Shown here piece by piece: positions 1 to 8,773 of a stretch of DNA of 64,000 nt. The stretch covers positions 30,679-94,678 of the forward strand of contig DATKTO010000022.1 of the NCBI GenBank assembly GCA_035531075.1. Direction: 5' to 3'. The position numbers and the translations under genes were made by a program. The notes beneath the pieces were generated by a model. It made no database searches, was not told where the DNA came from, and saw only the letters and a list, made by a program, of their open reading frames with translations. Source of the stretch: 39-52-133 sp035531075. Its GTDB lineage: Bacteria; Pseudomonadota; Gammaproteobacteria; Burkholderiales; Gallionellaceae. Numbering within the stretch: the stretch's first letter is position 1; every line of letters starts with the position of its first letter.

Positions 1-1
1 C

Positions 2-925
2 CTGGAAAACAAGATAGAAGAGCTGCGCTTTGTGCAGGATGACTCAGCCGTAGATATTTCAACAGAGATCAATCAGCTGCAAAAAAAGAGCCAGACGCTC
101 ACCAAGGATATCTACGCCAAGCTTACGCCATGGCAAATCTCCCAGGTTTCACGTCACCCGCAGCGCCCATATACTCTTGATTATATTGAACATTTATTCA
201 CAGACTTCGAGGAGTTGCACGGCGACCGTTCGTATGCCGACGATGCTGCGATTGTTGGCGGATTGGCGCGTTTCAACGGCCAGAGCGTAATGGTGATCGG
301 CCACCAGAAGGGCCGCGACACCAAAGAACGCCAGTACCGAAATTTCGGCATGCCACGTCCCGAGGGCTACCGCAAGGCGATGCGCCTGATGCGCCTGGCA
401 GAAAAATTCGGCATCCCTATCATGACTTTCATCGACACACCGGGTGCTTATCCCGGCGTGGGCGCGGAGGAGCGCGGCCAGTCCGAAGCCATCGGCAAAA
501 ACCTGTATGTGATGGCTGAGCTGCGCGTGCCGCTGATCTGCACCATCATCGGCGAAGGCGGCTCCGGCGGCGCGCTGGCGATTGCGGTGGGCGACACCAT
601 GCTGATGCTGCAGTACGCGACTTACTCGGTTATTTCCCCCGAAGGCTGCGCTTCCATTCTGTGGAAGAGTGCGGACAAGGCACCGGACGCCGCGGAAACG
701 CTGGGCATCACCGCCACACGCCTGAAAGCGCTGGGGCTGGTGGACAAGATAATCAGCGAGCCGCTGGGCGGTGCGCATCGCGACTATCCTGCAATGATGG
801 ATACCCTGAAAAAGGCCTTGCAGGATTCGCTTAAGCAGGTGCAGAGCCAGACCATGGAGCAGATGCTGCAAGCCCGTTTTGCCCGCTTGATGAGTTATGG
901 CAAATTCAAGGAAGTCGAGCTTTAA
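2..925 (+). CDS. accA: acetyl-CoA carboxylase carboxyltransferase subunit alpha (5' end outside window)
   Basis: Carboxyltransferase alpha subunit of acetyl-CoA carboxylase; with AccD it moves CO2 from carboxybiotin to acetyl-CoA, the first step of fatty acid synthesis, in the cytoplasm. The frame is open from the first bases of the window, and 307 residues are visible against roughly 319 in E. coli, so only about ten N-terminal residues are missing. A GTG at 32 is in frame but internal, because the residues before it (LENKIEEL) already match the family. Diagnostic stretches are HPQRPYTLDY, IGHQKGRDTKE, DTPGAYPGVGAEERGQSEAI and GEGGSGGALAIAVGD. The 3' end overlaps tilS by 29 nt, which suggests coupling. 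Confidence 0.97.
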   Translation: MENKIEELRFVQDDSAVDISTEINQLQKKSQTLTKDIYAKLTPWQISQVSRHPQRPYTLDYIEHLFTDFEELHGDRSYADDAAIVGGLARFNGQSVMVIGHQKGRDTKERQYRNFGMPRPEGYRKAMRLMRLAEKFGIPIMTFIDTPGAYPGVGAEERGQSEAIGKNLYVMAELRVPLICTIIGEGGSGGALAIAVGDTMLMLQYATYSVISPEGCASILWKSADKAPDAAETLGITATRLKALGLVDKIISEPLGGAHRDYPAMMDTLKKALQDSLKQVQSQTMEQMLQARFARLMSYGKFKEVEL

Positions 926-2261
926 TCTTTCCGAGCGTGTCGCTGACACGCTCACCTCAATAGTTCCACGCGGAAGTTCCCTGTTGCTAGGCTTAAGTGG
1001 CGGCGTCGATTCGGTCGTGCTGCTGCATCTGCTCGCGCAACTTTCTCCGCGATTTTCCTGGAAGCTAAGCGCACTGCATGTGCATCACGGCATCAGCACC
1101 CATGCCGACAGCTGGGCTGCATTCTGCTCCGGGCTGTGCGCGACATATTCAGTTCCCCTGCTGGTAGAGCGTGTGGACATCAATCCCCTGCGCGCCATGG
1201 GCATAGAGGCGGCTGCGCGGCAATTGCGCCATGCAGCGCTGGCGCGGCAGAAAGTGGATTTCATCGCGCTGGCGCACCACCGCGACGACCAGGCCGAAAC
1301 CCTGCTGCTGCAGTTGCTGCGCGGCGCGGGGGTGCGCGGTGCCAGCGCCATGCAGATGCACCAACCGCGTAAAAATGCGCCAGCCTTGTTGCGCCCCCTG
1401 CTTGATGTGGAGCGCAGCGTGCTGGAGGCGTATGCCGGCGAGCATGGCCTGCGCTGGGTGGAAGACGACAGCAACGAGGATGTGAGCTACCCGCGCAATT
1501 TTCTGCGGCATAGAGTATTGCCGGTGCTGCAACAGCGCTTTCCCGCTTATCGCGCCACACTGGCGCGCAGCGCCAGCCATTTTGCCGAGGCGGCCGAGCT
1601 GCTGGACGAACTGGCGGCACAGGATGCCCGCGAAGCGATAGAGGGCGAGCGCCTGAGCGTTGCGGCGCTGCGCCAGTTAGGCAGCGCGCGCGGCAAAAAT
1701 CTGCTGCGCTATTTTCTGGCGACGCGTGGCGCGCCCATTCCCGACTCTAGCCGTTTGGCCGAAATGCTGCGCCAGCTGTGCGTGGCTGGCGAGGGTGCGC
1801 AGATACGCATCACCTGGCAGGGCTGGCAGCTGCGCTGTTACCAGGAACGCGCTTATGCCTTGCCTGTGACGCTTCCAGTCGCCAATTTTTCTATCGTATG
1901 GCAGGGGGAAGCTGAAATGGTCCTGCCAGCATCGCATGGTGTACTGCATTTCGAGCATGTCGCCGGCCGGGGGCTGAGCCTGGCCAGGCTGCAGCAAGGT
2001 GTGGTGACGATACGCCCGCGCCACGGTAGTGAAAATATCAAGCTGGATGCCGCGCGTCCGCGCCAGAGTCTGCGCAATTTGCTGCAACAGCAGGGGGTGC
2101 CGCCCTGGCAGCGGGAACTATTACCATTGCTGCATTGTGGTGATGAGCTGGTGCGGGTACCCGGTGTGGCAATGTCTGCCGCTTATGCCGCGCAAGCGAA
2201 TGAGCCTGGGGTACTGGTGCGCTGGCAATATTGGTCTAAGCTGCAAAGCAGCCAGGCATGA
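897..2261 (+). CDS. tilS: tRNA(Ile)-lysidine synthase
   Basis: ATP-dependent enzyme that attaches lysine to C34 of tRNA-Ile(CAU), so the tRNA reads AUA codons. The N-terminal PP-loop ATP-pyrophosphatase motif SGGVDS is at residues 34-39. It is followed by AHHRDDQAETLLLQLLRGAG and a DDSNED...YPRNFLRHRVLP stretch typical of TilS. The C-terminal third fits the TilS substrate-binding domains; 454 residues is normal for the family. The ATG at 897 lies inside the end of accA. The accA-tilS pair is common in betaproteobacteria. Confidence 0.95.
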   Translation: MANSRKSSFNLSERVADTLTSIVPRGSSLLLGLSGGVDSVVLLHLLAQLSPRFSWKLSALHVHHGISTHADSWAAFCSGLCATYSVPLLVERVDINPLRAMGIEAAARQLRHAALARQKVDFIALAHHRDDQAETLLLQLLRGAGVRGASAMQMHQPRKNAPALLRPLLDVERSVLEAYAGEHGLRWVEDDSNEDVSYPRNFLRHRVLPVLQQRFPAYRATLARSASHFAEAAELLDELAAQDAREAIEGERLSVAALRQLGSARGKNLLRYFLATRGAPIPDSSRLAEMLRQLCVAGEGAQIRITWQGWQLRCYQERAYALPVTLPVANFSIVWQGEAEMVLPASHGVLHFEHVAGRGLSLARLQQGVVTIRPRHGSENIKLDAARPRQSLRNLLQQQGVPPWQRELLPLLHCGDELVRVPGVAMSAAYAAQANEPGVLVRWQYWSKLQSSQA

Positions 2262-2342
2262 CTGCCCTGCAAGTTGTGTGTTTGAATTGTGATTGGAGAG
2301 AGTGTAAGGTGTGCGTTAATTAAGTGTTTATTAATGCCGGCG

Positions 2343-2371
2343 TTGCATAAAAACAGTGTTTCTTATATAAC
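2343..2371 (+). promoter_or_regulatory. candidate sigma-70 promoter of dctP
   Basis: TTGCAT (2343-2348), a 17-bp spacer and TATAAC (2366-2371; five of six match the -10 consensus) sit 37 nt before the dctP start, which has a strong ribosome site (AAGGGAGGG). This fits a dctP transcript starting in the 146-nt gap after tilS. Based on sequence match only. Confidence 0.5.
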
Positions 2372-2407
2372 AATACAACGAGTCTTATAACCAAGGGAGG
2401 GTGAATC

Positions 2408-3442
2408 ATGAAAAAGATAAATGTCTTGCTGGGTATTCTGCTGTTATCCATTTCGGCGATGTCTCTGGCTGAGCCGGTTGTGATCAAATTCAGCCATGTG
2501 GTTGCTCCTGATACGCCCAAGGGTAAGGCTGCAGAAAAATTCAAGCAGCTGGTGGAAGAGCGCAGCAAAGGCGCGATGAAAGTCGAGATATATCCCAACA
2601 GCCAGTTGTACAAAGACCGTGAGGAGCTGGAAGCGCTGCAGCTAGGTGCAGTGCAGATGCTTGCGCCATCGATGGCCAAGTTTGGCCCGCTGGGTGCGCG
2701 CGAGTTTGAGTTGTTCGATCTGCCGTTTATGTTCCCCAACAAGGAAACGCTGTATCGCACCATGGATGGTGTCGTCGGCAAGCGCCTGTTCAACAAGCTG
2801 GAGACAAAGGGGATTGTTGGTCTGGCATACTGGGACAACGGCTTCAAGCAGATGAGCGCCAACAAGCCTATGCACAGAGTGGCCGATTTCAATGGTCTGA
2901 AGATGCGCATACAGTCTTCCAAAGTGCTGGATGCGCAAATGAAGGCGCTGGGTGCGATGCCGCAGGTGATGGCATTCAGCGAGGTGTATACCGCGTTGCA
3001 GCAGGGCGTGGTGGATGGAACGGAGAATCCTCTGTCCAATGTATATACGCAGAAAATGCACGAGGTGCAGAAGCATATGACCATGTCCGATCATGGCTAT
3101 CTTGGCTACGCGGTCATCACCAACAAAAAATTCTGGGACGGGCTGACAGCAGACCAGCGCAACTTGATCGCGCAGGCGATGAAAGAGGCGACGGTGTATG
3201 AACGCAGCATTGCCCAGCAGGAAAATGACGAATCCCTGGCCAAGATACGCGCGGCTAAGACAACCGAGATCTACACCCTGACCGATGCTGAACGTGCGGA
3301 GTGGATGAAAGCACTGTTGCCCGTGCATAAGGAATTTGAAGGCGTGGTAGGCAAGGAAAATCTTCAGGAGGTTTACGACATCGCCGCGCAGGTAGCGAAG
3401 GAGGCAGCGCCTGCAGCAAAAAAATTAGCGACAAAGAGATAA
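2408..3442 (+). CDS. dctP: TRAP transporter solute-binding protein (DctP family)
   Basis: Periplasmic binding protein of a tripartite ATP-independent transporter, which captures an organic acid and passes it to the DctQM membrane part. It has 344 residues with a clear signal peptide, cleavage expected after Ala21. The mature part carries the family hallmarks IKFSHVVAPDTPKG near the start and GLKMRIQ with Arg167, the conserved arginine that binds the substrate carboxylate. The ligand cannot be read from sequence; C4-dicarboxylates or other carboxylates are usual. A terminator directly downstream suggests it is made in excess of the membrane subunits. Confidence 0.92.
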   Translation: MKKINVLLGILLLSISAMSLAEPVVIKFSHVVAPDTPKGKAAEKFKQLVEERSKGAMKVEIYPNSQLYKDREELEALQLGAVQMLAPSMAKFGPLGAREFELFDLPFMFPNKETLYRTMDGVVGKRLFNKLETKGIVGLAYWDNGFKQMSANKPMHRVADFNGLKMRIQSSKVLDAQMKALGAMPQVMAFSEVYTALQQGVVDGTENPLSNVYTQKMHEVQKHMTMSDHGYLGYAVITNKKFWDGLTADQRNLIAQAMKEATVYERSIAQQENDESLAKIRAAKTTEIYTLTDAERAEWMKALLPVHKEFEGVVGKENLQEVYDIAAQVAKEAAPAAKKLATKR

Positions 3443-3458
3443 GGAATGACGCTGAGAG

Positions 3459-3483
3459 CCCCGGTTATGCCGGGGTTTTTTTT
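3459..3483 (+). terminator. intrinsic terminator between dctP and dctQ
   Basis: Perfect 6-bp GC-only stem CCCCGG/CCGGGG (3459-3464 and 3470-3475) with a 5-nt loop, followed by eight T residues. It starts 16 nt after the dctP stop. Read-through would give low-level dctQM expression. Confidence 0.88.
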
Positions 3484-3514
3484 GTGGTTTTAGGTCTAAT
3501 CCCGGATTTAAATA

Positions 3515-4054
3515 ATGATTAATCGCATACTCGACAGGCTGGAAGAATGGCTGATCGCCTCTTTCATGGGCCTGGCTACGCTGGTGATTTTTTTTGCGGT
3601 CGTGCATCGCTATACCTCCGGCATCCCCTGGTTATGGCAATACACCCGCCATCTCAGCACCAGCTGGACGCAGGAATTGTGTATCTACCTGTTTATCTGG
3701 ATGGCCAAGTTTGGCGCGGCCTATGGTGTGCGCACCGGCATCCACGTCGGCGTGGATGTGCTGGTACGCAGTCTGACGCCGGCCAGGCAGCGATTTTTTG
3801 TTATCCTGAGCCTGGTCAGCGGAGCATTTTTTACCGCAACCATTGCATTGCTTGGTGGAAAATTCGTGCATTTTATTTATGTTACCGGACAGATTTCTCC
3901 CGACCTGGAAATGCCGATGTGGATTATTTACCTCGCCATTCCGCTGGGTTCGTCGCTGATGTGTTACCGCTTCCTGCAGGTTCTGTGGCATTACCTGAAG
4001 AGCGGTGAGTTGCCCGTTCATACATACGGCGGCGATATAGAGGTGGCGGCATGA
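3515..4054 (+). CDS. dctQ: TRAP transporter small permease subunit
   Basis: Small membrane subunit of the TRAP transporter. The 179 residues carry four hydrophobic segments, roughly 13-33, 60-80, 97-118 and 133-155. The tryptophan-containing motif around TSWTQELCIYLFIW is typical of DctQ. It overlaps the start of dctM by 4 nt (ATGA), which implies translational coupling. No strong Shine-Dalgarno precedes the ATG, in keeping with lower expression than dctP. Confidence 0.9.
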   Translation: MINRILDRLEEWLIASFMGLATLVIFFAVVHRYTSGIPWLWQYTRHLSTSWTQELCIYLFIWMAKFGAAYGVRTGIHVGVDVLVRSLTPARQRFFVILSLVSGAFFTATIALLGGKFVHFIYVTGQISPDLEMPMWIIYLAIPLGSSLMCYRFLQVLWHYLKSGELPVHTYGGDIEVAA

Positions 4055-5337
4055 ACGCGCTCATCATCTTTGTGTTGCTGGTGGCACTGCTGCTGACCGG
4101 CATGCCTATTTCGATTGCACTGGGCATGTCGGTGCTGGCTTTTTTATATGCCTTCTCCACCATCCCGGTGGAAATCATCTCGCAGCGACTGTTTACCGGG
4201 CTGGATCAGTTTGCGATTATGGCGATTCCATTTTTCATCCTGGCTGGTGCTTTTCTGACCTCGGGTGGGGTGGCTGCGCGCATCGTGAATTTTGCCACCA
4301 CGCTGGTCGGTGCGATGCGCGGTGGTCTTGCGCTGTCAGCGGTGCTGTCATGCGCTTTTTTTGCAGCCTTGTCGGGCTCCAGCCCGGCGACAGTCGTTGC
4401 GATCGGTTCCATCATGATTCCGGCGATGGTGAAGCAGGGCTACCCTAAGGCCTTTGGGGTGGGCGTGATCGCCACCTCGGGCGGGCTGGGTATTCTGATA
4501 CCGCCCTCTATCGTGATGATTATTTATGCGGTGAGCACCAATACCAGCGTAGGCCAGCTGTTTATTGCCGGTATCGTGCCGGGAGTGCTGATGGCGGTTA
4601 CGCTGATGCTGGTGACCTGGCTGGTTGCAAAAAAGCATAACTACCCGACCCTGCCACAGGCCAGCCTGCGCGAGATCTGGCAGGCGTTCCGCGATTCAAT
4701 CTGGGGTTTGTTGATTGTCGTCATCGTGATAGGCGGCATCTATGGCGGGATTTTTACCCCCACCGAGGCGGCTGCAGTGAGCGCGGTGTATGCCTTTGTG
4801 ATCGCGGTGTTCATCTACGGCGATCTGAAGCTGCGCGACGTGCCGCGTGTGCTGCGTGAATCTGCCAATATGAGCGCGATGCTGCTGTACATTATTACAA
4901 ACGCGATCCTGTTTTCGTTTTTGCTGACCAGCGAAAATATCCCGCAGCAGATGGCGCAATGGATCGTTGATCAGGGGCTGGCTCCATGGATGTTCCTGCT
5001 TTTTGTCAACGTGTTGCTGTTTTTTGCCGGGGATTTCATGGAGCCAAGCTCGATTATCCTTATCCTGGCGCCTATCTTCCTACCGGTGGCGATCAAGCTG
5101 GGCATAGATCCCATCCACCTCGGCATCGTGATGACCATCAACATGGAGCTGGGCATGATCACGCCGCCCGTCGGGCTGAATCTGTATGTGGCCAGCGGCC
5201 TGGCGCGCATGGGCCTGACCGAGGTCACGCTGGCCGCCGCACCGTGGATACTGGTGGTAACAGCAATCCTGCTGCTGGTGACCTATGTGCCGCAAATTGC
5301 GCTGTGGCTGCCGCATCTGATGTACGGTATTCCGTAA
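4051..5337 (+). CDS. dctM: TRAP transporter large permease subunit
   Basis: Large membrane subunit that forms the ion-coupled transport channel. It has 428 residues, about twelve hydrophobic segments, and DctM-family sequence throughout, including GLDQFAIMAIPFFILAGAF, SGSSPATVVAIGSIMIPAM and GMITPPVGLNLYVASG. It works with DctQ (4-nt overlap) and the upstream DctP. The substrate is not predictable from sequence. Confidence 0.93.
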   Translation: MNALIIFVLLVALLLTGMPISIALGMSVLAFLYAFSTIPVEIISQRLFTGLDQFAIMAIPFFILAGAFLTSGGVAARIVNFATTLVGAMRGGLALSAVLSCAFFAALSGSSPATVVAIGSIMIPAMVKQGYPKAFGVGVIATSGGLGILIPPSIVMIIYAVSTNTSVGQLFIAGIVPGVLMAVTLMLVTWLVAKKHNYPTLPQASLREIWQAFRDSIWGLLIVVIVIGGIYGGIFTPTEAAAVSAVYAFVIAVFIYGDLKLRDVPRVLRESANMSAMLLYIITNAILFSFLLTSENIPQQMAQWIVDQGLAPWMFLLFVNVLLFFAGDFMEPSSIILILAPIFLPVAIKLGIDPIHLGIVMTINMELGMITPPVGLNLYVASGLARMGLTEVTLAAAPWILVVTAILLLVTYVPQIALWLPHLMYGIP

Positions 5338-5414
5338 TACTGGGATCAACCGCACTTTGATGTTAAAATGTCAGACTGATTTTCTATTAACCTTAATTTT
5401 GTCTGGAGAAGCAC

Positions 5415-5840
5415 ATGGCTGTTGAACGTACCTTGTCGATTATCAAACCTGATGCAGTTGCCAAAAATGTCATTGGCCAGATTTACACCCGCTTTGAAGG
5501 CGCAGGCCTGAAAGTGATTGCTTCGCGCATGGTGCAATTGTCACGTCTGGAAGCAGAGGGCTTTTACGCCGTGCACCGCGCACGTCCTTTCTTCAAGGAT
5601 CTGGTGGACTTCATGATCTCCGGTCCGGTGATGATCCAGGTGTTGCAGGGCGAGAACGCCATCCTGAAAAATCGCGAACTGATGGGCGCAACCGATCCGA
5701 AGAAAGCTGACAAGGGCACGATCCGCGCCGACTTCGCCGACAGTATCGATGCCAATGCAGTACACGGTTCCGATGCGGCAGAAACAGCTGCCGTTGAAAT
5801 CGGTTATTTCTTCCCTGCAATGAACGTTTACGCACGTTAA
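5415..5840 (+). CDS. ndk: nucleoside diphosphate kinase
   Basis: Transfers the gamma phosphate of ATP to nucleoside diphosphates through a phosphohistidine. At 141 residues it has the normal bacterial length. It starts MAVERTLSIIKPDAV and carries the active-site stretch NAVHGSDAAETAAVEI, with the catalytic His at about residue 117. A good ribosome site (CTGGAG) lies 9 nt before the ATG. ndk followed by rlmN and pilF is a conserved order in beta- and gammaproteobacteria. Confidence 0.97.
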   Translation: MAVERTLSIIKPDAVAKNVIGQIYTRFEGAGLKVIASRMVQLSRLEAEGFYAVHRARPFFKDLVDFMISGPVMIQVLQGENAILKNRELMGATDPKKADKGTIRADFADSIDANAVHGSDAAETAAVEIGYFFPAMNVYAR

Positions 5841-5853
5841 TCATCACAAGAGC

Positions 5854-6936
5854 ATGGCAGAAAACCTCCTCAATTTTGATGCGCAGCAACTGACCGACTG
5901 GTTCGCGGAACAAGGCGAAAAGCCTTTCCGCGCCCGTCAGGTGCTGCGCTGGATACACAAAATGGGGGAGCCCGATTTCGCGGCGATGACTGACATCGCC
6001 GCTTCCTTGCGCGAAAAGTTGCAGCAGCAGGCGTGCGTGACCGCACCCGTTGTGCAGCGCGAGGAACTTTCTACCGATGGTACGCGCAAGTGGTTGCTGA
6101 ACGTTGGCACCGGTAATGCGATCGAGACCGTGTATATCCCTGAAGCCGAGCGCGGTACGCTGTGTGTTTCCACCCAGGCCGGCTGCGCGCTGGACTGCTC
6201 ATTCTGTTCCACCGGCAAGCAGGGTTTTAACCGCAACTTGAGTGTGGCTGAAATTGTCGGCCAGTTGTGGTGGGCCAATCGCGAGATCGGCAAGGATGCC
6301 AATGGCAACTGGCCGATCAGCAATGTGGTGTTTATGGGCATGGGCGAGCCGCTGCTCAATTTCAACAACACGGTCAGCGCCTTGCGCCTGATGCTGGATG
6401 ACAACGCCTATGGCCTGTCGCGCCGCCGTGTGACGGTGTCCACTTCCGGCATCGTGCCCGCGATGGACCGGCTGCGCGAGGAGTGCCCGGTTGCGCTGGC
6501 AGTGTCACTGCATGCGCCGAATGATGCGCTGCGCGATGTGCTGGTGCCGGTTAACCAGAAGTATCCGCTGCGAGAATTGCTGGCAGCATGCAACCGCTAT
6601 CTGGAACGCGCGCCACGCGATTTTATTACCTTCGAATATGTGATGCTGGCGGGGGTGAATGACAGCGAAAATCAGGCGCGTGAACTGGTGGCGCTGGTGC
6701 GGGATGTGCCGTGCAAATTTAACCTGATTCCGTTTAACCCGATTCCGCAGGCACCGTATCAGCGCTCAGGCGCGGAAGCGATACGCCGCTTCCGCGACGT
6801 GTTGATGCAGGCGGATATTGTTACCACCACGCGCAAGACGCGCGGCGATGACATCGCTGGCGCCTGCGGACAACTGGCTGGCCAGGTTCTGGACAAGACC
6901 AAAAGAACACGCAATTCCGCAGGGGCAGGTTTATGA
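5854..6936 (+). CDS. rlmN: dual-specificity 23S rRNA A2503 / tRNA A37 C2-methyltransferase
   Basis: Radical SAM enzyme that methylates C2 of A2503 in 23S rRNA and A37 in some tRNAs. The 4Fe-4S cluster motif CX3CX2C is seen as C111-ALD-C115-SF-C118. The C-terminal methyl-carrying cysteine is C338 in GDDIAGACGQL, and the other conserved cysteine is likely C118 or near it. Length is 360 residues, and KFNLIPFNPI is a family signature. It starts 13 nt after ndk and ends in a 4-nt overlap with pilF. Confidence 0.96.
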   Translation: MAENLLNFDAQQLTDWFAEQGEKPFRARQVLRWIHKMGEPDFAAMTDIAASLREKLQQQACVTAPVVQREELSTDGTRKWLLNVGTGNAIETVYIPEAERGTLCVSTQAGCALDCSFCSTGKQGFNRNLSVAEIVGQLWWANREIGKDANGNWPISNVVFMGMGEPLLNFNNTVSALRLMLDDNAYGLSRRRVTVSTSGIVPAMDRLREECPVALAVSLHAPNDALRDVLVPVNQKYPLRELLAACNRYLERAPRDFITFEYVMLAGVNDSENQARELVALVRDVPCKFNLIPFNPIPQAPYQRSGAEAIRRFRDVLMQADIVTTTRKTRGDDIAGACGQLAGQVLDKTKRTRNSAGAGL

Positions 6937-7688
6937 AGTTTATTGCATTGGTATTGCTGGCATTGTTGTCGGCTGGCTGCGCTTCATCGGGCGGCGATGC
7001 GCAACAGCAAAGCACTGTCGACAAACAAGCCAGCGCCAGGATACATACAGAATTGGCGGCTGTATATTATGGGCAGCACCAATATGGTGTGGCACTGGAC
7101 GAATTGAAGTTTGCGTTGAGCATGGACAGCAAATATGCGCCTGCTTACGGTGTGCGCGGCTTGGTGTATATGGCCTTGCTTGAAGACACAAAGGCCGAAG
7201 AAGATTTTGCGCGCAGCCTGGATCTTGACGGCAATGATTCTGGAACGCGCAACAATTATGGCTGGTTTTTGTGCCAGCGGGGCCGTGAAAAAGAGTCTAT
7301 GGCACAATTCATGGAAGCGGTGAAAAATCCGCTATATGCGACCCCGGAGAAGGCGTACCTGAATGCGGGTCTGTGTTCAAAAAAATTCGGCAGGATAAAT
7401 GAGGCAGAGACATTTTTGAAAAACGCCTTGTCCTTGCAGCCCAAGATGACAGAAGCCTTGTTGGGAATGGCTGAGTTGAGTTTCTCCAAAGCAGACTATG
7501 CAGGCGCAAAATCGTACTATTTGCGCCTGTCTCGCAATGGAGTTGAATTGTCTGCCGCAGACCTGTTGCTGGCAGCTCGTGTTGAACGCAAACTTGGAGA
7601 CAAGAATGCGGAGGCAAGTTATAAGTTGCAATTGCGTAAGCGTTTCCCTGAGTCACGGGAAACTCAATTAATGTTAAGTGGCCAATAA
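6933..7688 (+). CDS. pilF: type IV pilus biogenesis lipoprotein PilF/PilW (TPR)
   Basis: Outer-membrane lipoprotein (pilotin) that helps the PilQ secretin reach and assemble in the outer membrane. Lipobox LLSAGC puts the lipidated Cys at residue 16. The rest (251 residues) is made of TPR helices, with signs such as YAPAYGVRGLVYMAL and NNYGWFLCQRGREKESM. It overlaps rlmN by 4 nt and rodZ by 1 nt. It is separate from the secretion operon at 22560-32425, but could also serve that secretin. Confidence 0.92.
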   Translation: MKFIALVLLALLSAGCASSGGDAQQQSTVDKQASARIHTELAAVYYGQHQYGVALDELKFALSMDSKYAPAYGVRGLVYMALLEDTKAEEDFARSLDLDGNDSGTRNNYGWFLCQRGREKESMAQFMEAVKNPLYATPEKAYLNAGLCSKKFGRINEAETFLKNALSLQPKMTEALLGMAELSFSKADYAGAKSYYLRLSRNGVELSAADLLLAARVERKLGDKNAEASYKLQLRKRFPESRETQLMLSGQ

Positions 7689-8770
7689 TGAATACACATC
7701 AAGACAATCAAATTACCGATATAGACGCTAATAAAGAACCCTCGCTAAGCGTGGGTAAAACACTGCGCGAAGCGCGTGAGCAACTGGGGCTGAGTGTGAA
7801 CGATGTGGCGAACCGCATCAAATTTGCACCGCGCCAAGTTGAGGCGCTGGAAGCTGATGATTATGTTCAGTTGCCTGAGGCGGCCTTTGTGCGTGGATTT
7901 GTCCGCAGCTATGCGCGCTTGCTGGAGCTTGATTCGAGCCGCTTATTATCCAGTCTGCCATCTTCGCATATGCAAGCTGCGTCCACCCAGGAAGTGAAGT
8001 CGGTTGAAATACCTTTGCCCACGCCATTCAGTGCCCGCCGCCACAATATTGTCTGGCTTGCCGCAGCGCTTGGTATCGCGTTATTGCTGGCAATATTTGA
8101 GCGTTTACATGACACACCACAAGTTGTCGAACCGGCGGCCAAAACCATTGTGCAGCCGCTAGAGTTGCCGAGCGAAGACACAGGCGTTCAGTTGCCCGAA
8201 CAGGTACACCCTGCTGCACCTGTTCCATCGAAAACTGTTCGCGCTGTGCAGCCACCTGCAACACAGAAGCCTGTTCCGCCCAAATCTGTTACTGCTGATG
8301 CGGTGAAGCAAACATTGCAGCCTGTACCTCAGCAGGCTACGCGCACCGCTCCGGCAGCGGCCCCCACGCCAGCCCCCGTAGTGCCCGCGCCAGTTGCTCC
8401 AGCGCCACCGAAACCCGTTGCGACTGCTCCGGTGAAGCAAGCTTGGCAGCCAGTGCCTCAGGCAACTGATCGTACTGCGCCTGGAGCAGCTTCTGCTGAT
8501 CAGCCTGCGGTTAGCGCTGGTCCAAATGCGACTGAGCATGCCTTGCGCCTGGAATTCGATGAAGATGCCTGGGTAGAGGTGAAGGACGGAACTGACAAGG
8601 TGCTGATATCCAAGGTGTATACGGCGGGTAGTTTAGTGCGTGTAAGGGGCAAAGCGCCGATGTTATTGACTATTGGAAACTCACAGGCTGTACGTGTTTT
8701 TGATAACGGAAAACAGATTAAGCCTGGCCGCCCTAATTCCTCTGGTGTGGCGCGTATCACACTGAATTAA
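7688..8770 (+). CDS. rodZ: cytoskeletal cell-shape protein RodZ
   Basis: Bitopic membrane protein that links MreB filaments to wall synthesis. An N-terminal helix-turn-helix (about 22-82, GKTLREAREQLGLSVNDVA) is followed by one membrane span (118-137) and a long Pro/Ala/Thr/Val-rich periplasmic linker (about 145-275). A C-terminal beta domain of DUF4115 type (LEFDEDAWVEVKDG) completes it. The linker contains an imprecise internal repeat, PVKQ(T/A)(L/W)QPVPQATxRTAP. The TAATG junction with pilF overlaps by 1 nt. Confidence 0.92.
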   Translation: MNTHQDNQITDIDANKEPSLSVGKTLREAREQLGLSVNDVANRIKFAPRQVEALEADDYVQLPEAAFVRGFVRSYARLLELDSSRLLSSLPSSHMQAASTQEVKSVEIPLPTPFSARRHNIVWLAAALGIALLLAIFERLHDTPQVVEPAAKTIVQPLELPSEDTGVQLPEQVHPAAPVPSKTVRAVQPPATQKPVPPKSVTADAVKQTLQPVPQQATRTAPAAAPTPAPVVPAPVAPAPPKPVATAPVKQAWQPVPQATDRTAPGAASADQPAVSAGPNATEHALRLEFDEDAWVEVKDGTDKVLISKVYTAGSLVRVRGKAPMLLTIGNSQAVRVFDNGKQIKPGRPNSSGVARITLN

Positions 8771-8773
8771 ATT

